Below, in pieces: positions 54,103 to 63,684 of a stretch of DNA of 64,000 bases (position 1 is its first letter; each line of letters starts with the position of its first letter). A program made the translations under genes and the position numbers. The notes beneath the pieces are model-generated. The model worked only from the letters and a program-made list of their open reading frames with translations. It searched no databases and was not told the DNA's origin. Source of the stretch: Candidatus Competibacteraceae bacterium (GTDB lineage: Bacteria > Pseudomonadota > Gammaproteobacteria > Competibacterales > Competibacteraceae); contig RXIV01000001.1 in NCBI GenBank assembly GCA_003989085.1, forward strand, positions 682,001 to 746,000, given 5' to 3'.

Positions 54103-55284
54103 TCAATCCACCCTCTGCACCAGCAACAGGGTCACGTCATCCGGCAAGGGGCCGGTTTCATCAAGGCCCAGTTCCTGGATCAGGTTCTCGATAGTGAGAT
54201 CGATGCCGCCGGCCAGTTCCAGCAGAAAGGTCTGTTTGTCGCGCAGGGTGGTTTGCGGCAGGGTTTCCAGAATGCCGTCTGAAATCAGCGCCAAGGTAAA
54301 ACGTGAGGGCAAGGAGAGGGTTTCGTTCTGATAACTGGCGAAATCGAACAGGCCAATTGGCAGGCTTTTCTTGCCGACAAAGTGGGCCTGCTCGCCGTCA
54401 AAGAGGATTGGAAAGGGGAACTGCCCGCCGCTACTGTAGCGCAACTGGTTGCTCGACCAGTGAATGACGCCGTAGAAGATGGTCAGATACTTATCCATGT
54501 GGCAGCTAAAAATTTCGCGGTTCAGCCGACCAAGGGTTTCTGCCGGGTTGAGGATGCCTCGATCGCGATTCTGGCGGTGCAATTCCCGGTAGCGGCCAAT
54601 GTAGCTTTTGAGCATGATCGTTACGAAAGCCGACGACACACCGTGGCCGGACACATCGGCGATGTAGAAGCCGAGGTGGTCGCCATCAATCGCGAAATAG
54701 TCGACGAAATCGCCGCTCAGGTACTGCGAGGTCAACAAATGGCGGCTAAACCGGTACTGGCGAAACTGCTTGTTGTTTTCCGGCAGTAACTGAAACTGGA
54801 TACGCCGCGCCGCCGCCTCGTCTTCCTGCAAGCGGCGCACGGTCTGCCGCAATTGTTCGTTGACTACTTCGAGGTGTTCGCGATGCTCGCGGTTCTCTCG
54901 CAACAGCCGGGCGCGTTCCAGAGCGTGGGCGATGGCGTGCTCCAGCACGGCCATGTCCTCAATCGGCTTGGTCACATAGTCCCAAGCCCCTAGTTTGAGC
55001 GCCTGAATGGCGTCGCTCATCCCGCCCATCCCGGAAACCACCAGAATCGGCAGGTCAGGAAACTCGCGGGTCACCACCGCCAGTACTTGCAAACCATCCA
55101 TGCCTGGCATCCGCAGGTCGCACAGCACCAGATCAGGCTGTTCACGGCGAATCAGATCAATGCCGGTCCAACCATCGCCAGCCTGGATGACCTCGAAGCC
55201 ACTGTCTTCCATGTAGGCGGTCAGGATTTCACGCACCATCGGTTCATCTTCGATGGTCAGGATGCGGGTCGGGGCAGTGTTCAT
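54103..55284 (-). CDS. Response regulator with PP2C (SpoIIE-type) phosphatase output
   Basis: A 393-residue protein: receiver domain (1-120, phosphoacceptor Asp56 in LVLCDLRMPG, Lys in YVTKPIE), a coiled coil (about 125-165, EHREHLEVVNEQLRQTVRRL), and a SpoIIE-like PP2C phosphatase (about 175-393) with GDFVDYFAID, ADVSGHGVSSAF and ISDGILETL metal-binding motifs. Phosphorylation of the receiver should switch the phosphatase acting on the STAS protein. The ATGA overlap with the upstream receiver gene couples them. Confidence 0.93.
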   Translation of the reverse strand: MNTAPTRILTIEDEPMVREILTAYMEDSGFEVIQAGDGWTGIDLIRREQPDLVLCDLRMPGMDGLQVLAVVTREFPDLPILVVSGMGGMSDAIQALKLGAWDYVTKPIEDMAVLEHAIAHALERARLLRENREHREHLEVVNEQLRQTVRRLQEDEAAARRIQFQLLPENNKQFRQYRFSRHLLTSQYLSGDFVDYFAIDGDHLGFYIADVSGHGVSSAFVTIMLKSYIGRYRELHRQNRDRGILNPAETLGRLNREIFSCHMDKYLTIFYGVIHWSSNQLRYSSGGQFPFPILFDGEQAHFVGKKSLPIGLFDFASYQNETLSLPSRFTLALISDGILETLPQTTLRDKQTFLLELAGGIDLTIENLIQELGLDETGPLPDDVTLLLVQRVD

Positions 55285-55676
55285 GGTCGGCCCTCCCCGG
55301 CCAGAACTCGCACCTCTGCCGCCAATGGCCCCATGTCAGTCAGGGGCTTGTGGTAGATGCAGCCGTCGTCCAAGCCCATCGCCCGCAGATCTTCGGGCAG
55401 ACTGTAGCTGGAAGAGCCGGTATGAATCAGAAACGCCATCAGTGGATAGCGGTGGTGCAGAATGCGAATCGCCGTGTTGCCATCCATATCCGGCAAGCGC
55501 ATGTCCATGATGCACACCCGGCAGCTTCCACCTCGCTGGAGCCAATCCAGCGCCGGAGTCACGGCTTCAAATGCAGCGACCCGCAGGCCTTCGTCTTCCA
55601 GATAGGCTTTCAGATTTTCCCGAATCATCGCTTCGTCATCGACAATCAACACCCAGTCCATCATGGCAGTCGTCAT
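55281..55676 (-). CDS. Single-domain response regulator
   Basis: A 131-residue stand-alone receiver with Asp58 in CIMDMRLPDMDG, acidic pocket residues VDDE and a conserved HKPL lysine. It lacks an output domain, so it may act as a phosphate shuttle between the histidine kinase and the PP2C regulator. It overlaps both neighbours by 4 bp. Confidence 0.92.
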   Translation of the reverse strand: MTTAMMDWVLIVDDEAMIRENLKAYLEDEGLRVAAFEAVTPALDWLQRGGSCRVCIMDMRLPDMDGNTAIRILHHRYPLMAFLIHTGSSSYSLPEDLRAMGLDDGCIYHKPLTDMGPLAAEVRVLAGEGRP

Positions 55677-57907
55677 GATAACGCCCCCCGGCGTAAAGGC
55701 AGGCGAATGCTGAAACGGGCGCCTTGGCCCGGTTTCGAGCTCACCGATAGCCGACCATGATGTTGCTCGGTCACAATGAAGTAGGAAACGGACAAGCCCA
55801 GTCCAGTCCCGGCGCCTACATCCTTGGTGGTGAAAAACGGCTCAAAAATTCGCTTGAGGGTTTTTTCATCCATGCCAGGACCATTGTCAATCACCTCAAT
55901 CAAGAGCGCGTCCGGTTCGCGGCGGGTGCGCAAGATGATCGCCGGGTCCGGGGTTCCTTCATCCGTCATGGCCTGGGCAGCGTTCTTAAGCAGGTTCAGG
56001 ATCACCTGTTCGATTTCAGTCTTATCGCAGTAGGCCAGGCGTAGCGCTGGGTCATAGTCGCGATTGATCTGGATGCGCTTGAAATCATATTTCTTTTTCA
56101 GATCGTAGTCGCTCGCGGCCAAGCGCAGGACGGTTTCCAGCATCTCTTCAAGATCCACTAGGCCGAAATGCGACTCGCTGCGTCGGCTAAACGACAGCAT
56201 ATCAGCGACGATCTTGGCCGCCCGAACCCCGGCTTCCCGGATGCCATCCAGAAAATGCTGGACGCCGCGTTGTTCCAGATAACGATTGAGACGCTCCAGA
56301 TCGACGCCGATAGCGGCGGCGACGGCGCGGTTCTGCGGCATATCCTGGGCAATGCGCCGTTGGATGTTCTGGCTGCCTTGCAGGATCGCGCCGAGCGGGT
56401 TATTGATTTCATGGGCCATGCCCGCCGCCAGTCCACCTACTGAGAGCATCTTTTCGGTTTGCACCATCATTGACTCGATTCGCACCCGGCTCGTCACGTC
56501 ATCCAGCCGGATCACCGCCCCGCTCGCTCCATCCGCCATTAAAGGATAGACCATCACATCGGCATAATGCAGTTCGCTTTCGACCTCAAGGGTCATGCGA
56601 GGGGTTTTGATCGGCTGACCAAGCCGGATCGCCTGCCGCACCTGTTCGAACTGGCCCTCCAATTGCGGGAATACATCACCGAAAAACCGGCCTTGGGCCG
56701 TTTCCCATGACAGGCCACTGACCTGTTCAGCTTGCTGGTTGAGGACGGTGATATAACCCCAAGGATCAACCCCGATCAGCACGGAAGGCATTGAATCGAT
56801 GATGTTCTTGAGATAGAGCCGCATTCGCGCCACTTCTTCCTTGGCGCGTTTCTGCGCGGTGATGTTGATTGAAACCCCCAGCACCGCAGTTTCGCCCAGG
56901 CCGGGCGTGGTGAAGGGGATTTTGGTGGTCTGCATGGTCTGCGCCTGACCGGTGTAATCGGTGAAGGTCTCCTCGGCAATGAATTTGGATGCGCCGCTTT
57001 CGATCACTTCCAGATCATCGCTCAGCATCCGCTCAGCTTCGTCATCGGCGCCATACGTGATGCAATGGGAACGGTTGACCAGTTCAGCGACGGTCAGGCC
57101 GAACGCTTCGGCAGTAGCGCGATTGGCCAGCAGAAAGTGACCGTAGCGGTCCTTGGCGAAGATCATGTGCGGCACCAGATCGATGATCTGGCGTAGCCGC
57201 AATTCGCTTTCCTGCAAGGCAGTTTCAGCCTTGATCTGTTCAGTGATGTCCGTGCCGGTGCCGCGATAGCCGCGAAACTGGCCCTGCCCATCGTAAACCG
57301 GTTTGCCGCTGACTTTGAGATAGCGGCCCTCGCCGTGGCGGTCGCCAATCCCGGTTTGATAAGCAAAGTCGCGGAACGGCAGGTGTTGTTCCAGCAATTC
57401 CCGATGCCGGCGCCACTTTTCCCGCTCGGCAGCCGAATCGCCAGTGGCGAGTTCCCAGCGCGCGCGGCCCAGGACATGCTGCGGGGCGATGCCGGTCAGA
57501 GCGTAAAATCGCTCCGAGAGATAGGTAAAGCGCAGGTTATCATCCATTTCCCAGATCCAGTCGCTGGCGGCTTCGGTGACATCGCGAAACCGTGCTTCGC
57601 TTTCTCGCAGCGCTAATTCCACCTGGCGGCGCTCGTTCAGTTCCCGCCGCAATTGGCGAGTGCGCTGCGCCACCCGTCGCCCGAGCAACCAGGACCACAA
57701 CAGGGCGGCCACTGCGATCCCGGTGACTGCGATCAACGCCCAGAACACATAACGCACCATCATCCCGAAGTCGGGCGTTACGGCGGATTCCTGGACAGAA
57801 CCACTGGGATCGGCGAGCGCCAAATTGCCCGTCAGCGCTATCAGGATCAGCAGCGCCGACCATGCCAGAGGACCCAACCAGAGAGGCTGCAAACGGAAAA
57901 CTGGCAT
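55673..57907 (-). CDS. Multi-PAS transmembrane histidine kinase
   Basis: A 744-residue kinase: two N-terminal membrane segments (about 10-32, 48-72), a short coiled coil, at least three PAS/PAC domains (about 95-470), a HisKA domain with His499 in GMAHEINNPLG, and a HATPase with N box NLLKNAAQAM, G1 DNGPGMDE and G2 GAGTGLGLS. The type resembles NtrB/DctB-like kinases (H-E-I-N-N-P). It heads the four-gene unit kinase, receiver, receiver-PP2C, STAS. Confidence 0.93.
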   Translation of the reverse strand: MPVFRLQPLWLGPLAWSALLILIALTGNLALADPSGSVQESAVTPDFGMMVRYVFWALIAVTGIAVAALLWSWLLGRRVAQRTRQLRRELNERRQVELALRESEARFRDVTEAASDWIWEMDDNLRFTYLSERFYALTGIAPQHVLGRARWELATGDSAAEREKWRRHRELLEQHLPFRDFAYQTGIGDRHGEGRYLKVSGKPVYDGQGQFRGYRGTGTDITEQIKAETALQESELRLRQIIDLVPHMIFAKDRYGHFLLANRATAEAFGLTVAELVNRSHCITYGADDEAERMLSDDLEVIESGASKFIAEETFTDYTGQAQTMQTTKIPFTTPGLGETAVLGVSINITAQKRAKEEVARMRLYLKNIIDSMPSVLIGVDPWGYITVLNQQAEQVSGLSWETAQGRFFGDVFPQLEGQFEQVRQAIRLGQPIKTPRMTLEVESELHYADVMVYPLMADGASGAVIRLDDVTSRVRIESMMVQTEKMLSVGGLAAGMAHEINNPLGAILQGSQNIQRRIAQDMPQNRAVAAAIGVDLERLNRYLEQRGVQHFLDGIREAGVRAAKIVADMLSFSRRSESHFGLVDLEEMLETVLRLAASDYDLKKKYDFKRIQINRDYDPALRLAYCDKTEIEQVILNLLKNAAQAMTDEGTPDPAIILRTRREPDALLIEVIDNGPGMDEKTLKRIFEPFFTTKDVGAGTGLGLSVSYFIVTEQHHGRLSVSSKPGQGARFSIRLPLRRGALS

Positions 57908-57991
57908 AGAGAACCTTTCAACTGGCGACGGGCGGATTAGGGGTTATCATAAGGTTAATTTCAGTTCAAACGACTTGATGCGGGAGTGACG

Positions 57992-59038
57992 ATGGCGCTG
58001 GGACCGGTGATGCTGGGGCTGGATGGCGGGGAGCTGAGCGCCGTAGACCGTGAGATGCTGCGGCATCCGCTGGTGGGCGGGGTAATTTTATTTGCCCGCA
58101 ATTATCACTCACCGGATCAGATCGCTGCGTTGACTGCTGCGATTCACGCCCTGCGGCAGCCACGCTTGCTGATCGCGGTGGATCATGAAGGAGGCCGAGT
58201 CCAGCGCTTCCGCGACGGGTTTAGCCGGTTGCCGGCAGTGGGTCGGCTCGGTGAAATCTACTACCGGGATGCGCTGCGGGCTGAACAGTTGGCGCGGGTG
58301 ACCGGCTGGCTGATGGCGGCCGAATTGCGGGCAGTCGGAGTTGATCTGAGTTTCGCGCCGGTGCTGGATCTGGATCACGGCGTCAGCGGGATCATCGGCG
58401 ACCGGGCGTTTCACCACGATCCCGAAGTGGTGGCTGATCTGGCGCATGCCTACATGAGTGGAATGCAAAAAGCCGGCATGGAAGCGGTGGGCAAGCACTT
58501 TCCTGGGCATGGTGGGATCGCCGCTGATTCGCATTTGGAACTGCCGGTGGACCCGCGTCCTTACGATGAGTTGGCCGGGACTGATCTGCTGGCTTTTGAA
58601 CGGATGATTCATTACGGGCTGGCGGCGTTGATGCCGGCGCATGTGTTGTATCCGCAGGTGGATGAGCGCCCGGCCGGTTTTTCCCCACGCTGGCTGAAAG
58701 ATATTCTACGCCGGCGGTTGGAATTCCAGGGGGTGATTTTCAGCGACGATCTGGACATGGCCGGCGCTCAGGAGATCGGGCCGCCACCGGAGCGGGCGCA
58801 CGCGGCCCTGGCTGCGGGTTGCGACATGGTGCTCAGTTGCAATGATCGCCATGCCGCCGCCGCCATCCTTGATCACTTGCGGCATACCCCGGATCCTGTG
58901 ACTCAGGCGCGGCTGATCCGGATGCATGGACGCGGCCATCTGACCTTGGAGCGGCTGCACCATCATCCGGTCTGGCAACGGGCGGTTCGGCTGGTGCGCG
59001 ACTATGATGATTTTCCACTGCTGGAAATGGATAGTTGA
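57992..59038 (+). CDS. nagZ: Beta-N-acetylhexosaminidase
   Basis: A 348-residue glycoside hydrolase family 3 enzyme, which releases GlcNAc from muropeptides in the cytoplasm during peptidoglycan recycling. The ATG at 57992 is preferred to GTG 57986 because GGGAG lies at 57982-57986. Family motifs are VDHEGGRVQRF, FAPVLDLDHG and the diagnostic KHFPGHGG with the catalytic His loop. FSDDLDMAGA holds the nucleophile Asp. It diverges from the histidine kinase gene. Confidence 0.95.
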   Translation: MALGPVMLGLDGGELSAVDREMLRHPLVGGVILFARNYHSPDQIAALTAAIHALRQPRLLIAVDHEGGRVQRFRDGFSRLPAVGRLGEIYYRDALRAEQLARVTGWLMAAELRAVGVDLSFAPVLDLDHGVSGIIGDRAFHHDPEVVADLAHAYMSGMQKAGMEAVGKHFPGHGGIAADSHLELPVDPRPYDELAGTDLLAFERMIHYGLAALMPAHVLYPQVDERPAGFSPRWLKDILRRRLEFQGVIFSDDLDMAGAQEIGPPPERAHAALAAGCDMVLSCNDRHAAAAILDHLRHTPDPVTQARLIRMHGRGHLTLERLHHHPVWQRAVRLVRDYDDFPLLEMDS

Positions 59039-59070
59039 CCGGGGCCGCCGTATTGAAGAACCGGCCCCGG
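59039..59070. terminator. GC-rich hairpin after nagZ
   Basis: A 9-bp perfect stem CCGGGGCCG (59039-59047) with CGGCCCCGG (59062-59070) directly after the nagZ stop. There is no T-run, so it may work as an intrinsic or bidirectional terminator only weakly. Confidence 0.5.
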
Positions 59071-59094
59071 AAAGAGTCCCGCTAAAGTCTGCCG

Positions 59095-59138
59095 GAGTTG
59101 CGCGGAAGGCTCCCCTTCAGGACGGGGAGGATATCCGT
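59095..59138 (+). repeat. Dispersed hairpin repeat, copy 2
   Basis: Begins GAGTTGCGCGGAAGGC and holds a stem CTCCCC (59110-59115) with GGGGAG (59124-59129). It aligns with the element at 18468-18511 in its first 16 bases and its overall shape. It lies between nagZ and the convergent kinase gene. Confidence 0.5.
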
Positions 59139-59150
59139 GCGTTTGCCTGC

Positions 59151-62100
59151 TCACTGCTCAATGTGAACCTGCACTTTCTGGTCATTGCGCCACTCGCCAA
59201 CGATCTTTTGACCATTCTCATACAGGACGCCCTGGCCGCTTTTCCGCCCGTTGCGCCACTCCCCGGTATAACGGTCGCCGGAGCTGTAATAGTACGTGCC
59301 CTGTCCATTGGGCTGATCGTTTTCAAAATCGCCGACGTATTTATCGCCGTTGGCGTAGCTATAAGTACCCTGGCCGCTTTTTCGGCCATTGCGCCATTCG
59401 CCTTGGTAACGGTTGCCGCTGCGGTAATAGTAGGCGCCCTGGCCGTTGATGACACCGCCGCGCCATTCACCAACGTATTTCTCGCCACGTCCGGCATAGG
59501 TATAGGTGCCTTCGCCGTGCATCTTGGCGTTGCGGAATTCCCCGGAATACTCGCTGCCGTCGGGATAGCGGTAGGTTCCCTCACCGTTTTCACAATTGCC
59601 GCGCAGGCAATTAGCCGATTGTCCCGAGCGGGAAGCTGTCTGGGTTTCCGGGGCGCGAGGTTTGGGCGTTTCTGCTTGGGGCTTCGGTTCCGGTTCGGGT
59701 TCCGATGTGGGCCGCGGCGGTTTCCAGTTTTTTTGGCTTGGTAGAACGGCGCTGAGGGTGCTTTCATCGCCGGCGGCCAAATCGACCTTGCCATTCCAGT
59801 CGCCGTAGCCTTCCCGACTGACCCGCACCCGATAAGAACCCGGCTTGATTTCAATCTGCATCGGCACAGTACCCACCCGACGACCATTGATCGAAATTTC
59901 TGCATCCTCGACATCGGCTCGCACGATCAATTGAGCTGGTCTGTCGGCCGCTGGCGGTTGTTTTTGCAATTGCTTTAAGCGGGTCCGGGCGGCGCTAGCC
60001 TGCCGGCTTTTGGGATAGGTGGACAGAAATTGTTCTATCTCAGCAGGATCGTCACTGTTCCGAATGGCCGCCCAGGCTTGTTCTGCGGTGCGCGGCTGGG
60101 TAGACGGTTCGGGTTGGGTCGGATTGAGGATGCCTTGCGGCGCGGTGGTTTCCAGCAGGCTGACAGTATCCTTGGTTTCGGTTTTTGAAAGCCGAGTATG
60201 GCGATCCTCGGCGAGGACCTGGGTCACTCCCGGTTCCGACGGTTGGGAAACGGCTGCTGGCTCGGACGAGTCCGATTTTGGCGGTGGTTCCGCCGGGGAA
60301 GCTTTGGCGGTGGTTTCTGTCCGGGCCAGCTGCTCACGCAGCTCAGTCAATCGGGGGTGGTTCGGGTTGAGCCGCGCCAACTGCTCCAGCGCATTTTTGG
60401 CCTGCTTGGCATTGCCGCGCTGCACTGCAGCCGCCGCGATATCGGCATAGCGCTCGGCGATTCGGTCGAGACCGGCCAGGGCCTGGGCGTTGCCGCGATC
60501 CCGTTTAAGCACCTCGCCGTAACAATCAGAGGCGTTGCCGCCCTTGCCGGAAGTCAGTCGGTTGGCCCGTAAGTGAGCGTCACACTCACGCAGCAGCGCC
60601 GCTAGGCGAGCGTTCTCGTCCACCGGCGGTTTGGCTACCGGTTCTGGCGGTGGTGAAGCTTTAGCCTCGCGCAACTGGTTGCGGACCGCCTCGCGCAGCG
60701 CCAGTAGCCGGGCGTGATCGGGCGCCTGTTGCAACCCCTGTTCGATCTGCAACAAGCTGGTTTCGTAAGCACGGTTGCGCTGCGAATCCTGAGCCTTGGC
60801 CAGTAGTTCATCGGCTTTGCGCTGGCGCTGCTCAGCTTCGGCCTTCTGTCGTTTGGCCGCGTCGTCCTGGCGACGGGCGGCTTCCTCCTGCCGCTTCTGA
60901 TCGGCCTGTTGCGTCAGTATCTCCTGCTTTAGGGCCAGCAAACCGGGATGGGTGGGCATGGCCTGTAAACCCTGCTCAATATGTACCAGACTCAGGGCGA
61001 GGGCGCCTTCCTGACGGGCGCGTTGGGCTTGATCGAGAAATTGTTCAGCCTGCAATTGCGCCTGTCGCTGCTGCTCTTCCCCGACTTTTTGGGTGCGGGT
61101 GCCGTTTATCAGCCGGGTCACCTCTTCGCGCAGGGCCAGCAATTCAGGATGATCCGGCGCCAGTTGCAAACCCCGGTCGATGCGGGCCAAGCTGTCTTGC
61201 AGCGCGCCGGCCTGTTGCTGCTGGCGGGCTTCGGCCAACAGGGATTCCGCCTGCGCCCGACGCTGGGCGGCGGGATCAACGGCGGGGACTTCCAGCGGCG
61301 GAGTGGGGTTTGAGATGACCAGAGGCAAGGTTGGAATGGGGGGCGGAGCGCCCTGAAAGAACAGATAGCCGCCGCCTGCCAGCGCCGCGCCGGCCAGCGC
61401 CGCCACTGACACGGCGATTTTCCAGCTGCGCCGGCGCTTCTGATCGGTGGGAGTAGTGATTTGCCGGGTAGGTGCGGTCACGCTGAATAGATCGGCGTTA
61501 GGGTTTTTCTCCAGAAGCTCCAGAGCGGTAATGAATTCCTGGCCGTTCTGGAAACGCTGGTTGGGATCCTTGTCCAGCAGTCGGGTCAACAGCGGTTGAA
61601 AGCGGCCCAAATTGGGCGGCAGCTCCGGGATCGGGGCCGTAACGTGCATCATCGCCAGAGCAAAGCTGTCATTGGCGGTGTAGGGGACGTTGCCGGTCAG
61701 CATTTCGTAGAACAACACCCCGAAGCTGTAAAGATCAGCGCGGGCGTCGACTTCTTCGCCGCGAATCTGCTCTGGACTCATATAGCGCGGAGTGCCCAGA
61801 GACAGGCCGGTGCGGGTCATGATGGTGCTGGTGCCGAGAGTTTTGGCGATGCCAAAGTCGGTCAGCACCGGCGCGCCGTTTTCCCGGAACAGGATATTCT
61901 GCGGTTTGATGTCGCGGTGGATGATGCCGCGTCGGTGGGCGTAATGCAGGGCATCGGCAATCGCCCTAGCGATGTTCAGAGCTTCGGCCAGCGGCAGACC
62001 GGCGCGGATACGCTGTTGCAGGGTGTCGCCTGGGAGGTACTCCATCGACAGATAGTAGGTCTGCTCATAGGAGGCGATGTCATAGACGGTGACGATGTGC

Positions 62101-62291
62101 GGATCGCTGAGCTGGGCAATGATCCGGCCTTCGCGAAGAAAACGCTGAGCGAATTCCTCATCGGTGGTGAGGATCGGCTTGATGACTTTCAAGGCGACAT
62201 GGCGGTGCAGCGACTCTTGCATGGCGAGGTAAACTATCGCCATGCCGCCTTGGCCGAGTTCGCGCTCGATTTGATAGCCTGGAATCTGCAT
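59151..62291 (-). CDS. Transmembrane Ser/Thr protein kinase with TPR-like, PEGA and MORN repeats
   Basis: A 1046-residue protein; the start at 62291 (MQIPGYQIERELGQGGMAIVYLA) is the kinase N-terminus. The kinase domain (about 6-270) is complete: Gly loop, Lys35 in VALKVIKP, HRDIKPQN, DFG and APE-equivalent SPEQ. One membrane helix lies at about 295-317. Beyond it are three TPR-like, coiled-coil units (each near LARIDRGLQLAPDHPELLALR), a Pro/Glu-rich linker, a PEGA domain (AEISINGRRVGTVPMQIEIK), and six MORN repeats (GQGTYSYANGDKYVGDF type). The C-terminal part should be periplasmic and may bind envelope material and signal to the kinase. Convergent with nagZ. Confidence 0.92.
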   Translation of the reverse strand: MQIPGYQIERELGQGGMAIVYLAMQESLHRHVALKVIKPILTTDEEFAQRFLREGRIIAQLSDPHIVTVYDIASYEQTYYLSMEYLPGDTLQQRIRAGLPLAEALNIARAIADALHYAHRRGIIHRDIKPQNILFRENGAPVLTDFGIAKTLGTSTIMTRTGLSLGTPRYMSPEQIRGEEVDARADLYSFGVLFYEMLTGNVPYTANDSFALAMMHVTAPIPELPPNLGRFQPLLTRLLDKDPNQRFQNGQEFITALELLEKNPNADLFSVTAPTRQITTPTDQKRRRSWKIAVSVAALAGAALAGGGYLFFQGAPPPIPTLPLVISNPTPPLEVPAVDPAAQRRAQAESLLAEARQQQQAGALQDSLARIDRGLQLAPDHPELLALREEVTRLINGTRTQKVGEEQQRQAQLQAEQFLDQAQRARQEGALALSLVHIEQGLQAMPTHPGLLALKQEILTQQADQKRQEEAARRQDDAAKRQKAEAEQRQRKADELLAKAQDSQRNRAYETSLLQIEQGLQQAPDHARLLALREAVRNQLREAKASPPPEPVAKPPVDENARLAALLRECDAHLRANRLTSGKGGNASDCYGEVLKRDRGNAQALAGLDRIAERYADIAAAAVQRGNAKQAKNALEQLARLNPNHPRLTELREQLARTETTAKASPAEPPPKSDSSEPAAVSQPSEPGVTQVLAEDRHTRLSKTETKDTVSLLETTAPQGILNPTQPEPSTQPRTAEQAWAAIRNSDDPAEIEQFLSTYPKSRQASAARTRLKQLQKQPPAADRPAQLIVRADVEDAEISINGRRVGTVPMQIEIKPGSYRVRVSREGYGDWNGKVDLAAGDESTLSAVLPSQKNWKPPRPTSEPEPEPKPQAETPKPRAPETQTASRSGQSANCLRGNCENGEGTYRYPDGSEYSGEFRNAKMHGEGTYTYAGRGEKYVGEWRGGVINGQGAYYYRSGNRYQGEWRNGRKSGQGTYSYANGDKYVGDFENDQPNGQGTYYYSSGDRYTGEWRNGRKSGQGVLYENGQKIVGEWRNDQKVQVHIEQ

Positions 62292-62556
62292 ATTTGAATC
62301 TCGTGGTAGGCAGTGACCGCATTCCGGCGGCATGATCGTGCCCGGTTAGACCGGGGTCGCGGATGCGGCGTCGAATCGGCGCTCCATGACCTATGCTCTG
62401 AATTTTAGGAAGTCGCCCGGCTTCCGGCAAAAAATCTGCTCGGGGTGGGGTGCTGTCCACACGCTTTCGGCATGCTTTGCGCCGATTCATTCAATATTCA
62501 TGCAACGTCTGGCGGCGCAGGATGGCGGCGCTGGCCGGCTAAGGATTGGGATTCGC

Positions 62557-63684
62557 ATGTCCGGCAACACCTTTGGCAAACTGTTCGCTGTCACCACCTT
62601 TGGCGAAAGCCACGGCCCCGCGCTGGGCGCGATTGTTGACGGCTGCCCGCCCGGCCTGGCGCTGGCCGAGGCCGATTTACAGCGCGATCTGGATCGACGG
62701 CGGCCCGGCCAGAGCCGCCATACCACCCAGCGCCGCGAACCGGATCAGGTCCGCATCCTGTCTGGGGTGTTTGAAGGCCGAAGCACCGGTGCGCCCATCG
62801 GGTTGCTGATTGAGAATGTGGATCAGCGATCCAAAGATTATGGTGAAATTATGGATCGGTTTCGGCCAGGCCACGCCGATTATTCCTACCACCATAAATA
62901 CGGCCTCCGCGACTACCGGGGCGGCGGTCGCTCCTCAGCGCGGGAGACGGCGCTACGAGTGGCGGCGGGGGCGATTGCCCGCAAATATCTGCGGGAGCGT
63001 TACGGAGTGGTCATTCGCGGCTATCTGGCCCAACTTGGCCCGATTCGCCCGGCTCGATTGGTGTGGGAGGCAGTCGACAACAATCCGTTTTTCTGCCCGG
63101 ACCCGGATAGAGTAGCGGAATTGGAGCAGTTCATGGACGCGCTGCGTAAATCCGGTGATTCCATCGGGGCGCGGGTCACGGTGATCGCCAGTGGGGTTCC
63201 GGTGGGTTGGGGCGAACCGGTGTTTGACCGGCTGGACGCCGACATTGCTCATGCGCTGATGAGCATCAATGCAGTCAAGGGGGTAGAGATTGGGGCAGGG
63301 TTTGCTGTGGTGGAACAGCGCGGCACGGAGCATCGGGATGAACTGACGCCGGAGGGGTTTTTGAGCAATCATGCTGGCGGGATTGTGGGCGGAATCGCCA
63401 CCGGTCAGGACATCATCGCCAGTATGGCGTTGAAGCCGACCTCCAGCCTGCGCCTACCGGGGCGAACGATTAACCTGCGTGGCGAACCGGTCGAAGTCGT
63501 GACCCAGGGCCGCCATGATCCCTGCGTCGGGATCCGGGCGACCCCGATTGCCGAGGCGATGTTGGCGCTGGTGCTGATGGATCACGCCTTGCGGCACCGG
63601 GCGCAGAATCTGGATGTGCAGACCTCGACGCCGGTGATTCCGGGCGCAATCAGCGGAACGGGATCGCGCCCGGAACCCACTTAG
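62557..63684 (+). CDS. aroC: Chorismate synthase
   Basis: A 375-residue AroC that makes chorismate from EPSP using reduced FMN, the last common step of aromatic synthesis. The start at 62557 ([22 protein letters not shown]) is the family N-terminus, with AAGGAT upstream; the longer frame is unsupported. Signatures are [30 protein letters not shown] and [12 protein letters not shown]. It overlaps the convergent carbonic anhydrase gene by 4 bp. Confidence 0.97.
   Translation: MSGNTFGKLFAVTTFGESHGPALGAIVDGCPPGLALAEADLQRDLDRRRPGQSRHTTQRREPDQVRILSGVFEGRSTGAPIGLLIENVDQRSKDYGEIMDRFRPGHADYSYHHKYGLRDYRGGGRSSARETALRVAAGAIARKYLRERYGVVIRGYLAQLGPIRPARLVWEAVDNNPFFCPDPDRVAELEQFMDALRKSGDSIGARVTVIASGVPVGWGEPVFDRLDADIAHALMSINAVKGVEIGAGFAVVEQRGTEHRDELTPEGFLSNHAGGIVGGIATGQDIIASMALKPTSSLRLPGRTINLRGEPVEVVTQGRHDPCVGIRATPIAEAMLALVLMDHALRHRAQNLDVQTSTPVIPGAISGTGSRPEPT

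Noticed and set aside
59004-59744. Plus-strand hydrophobic frame opposite the MORN repeats
   Set aside because: Repetitive Ala/Val composition is explained by the complement of MORN codons; no start signal.
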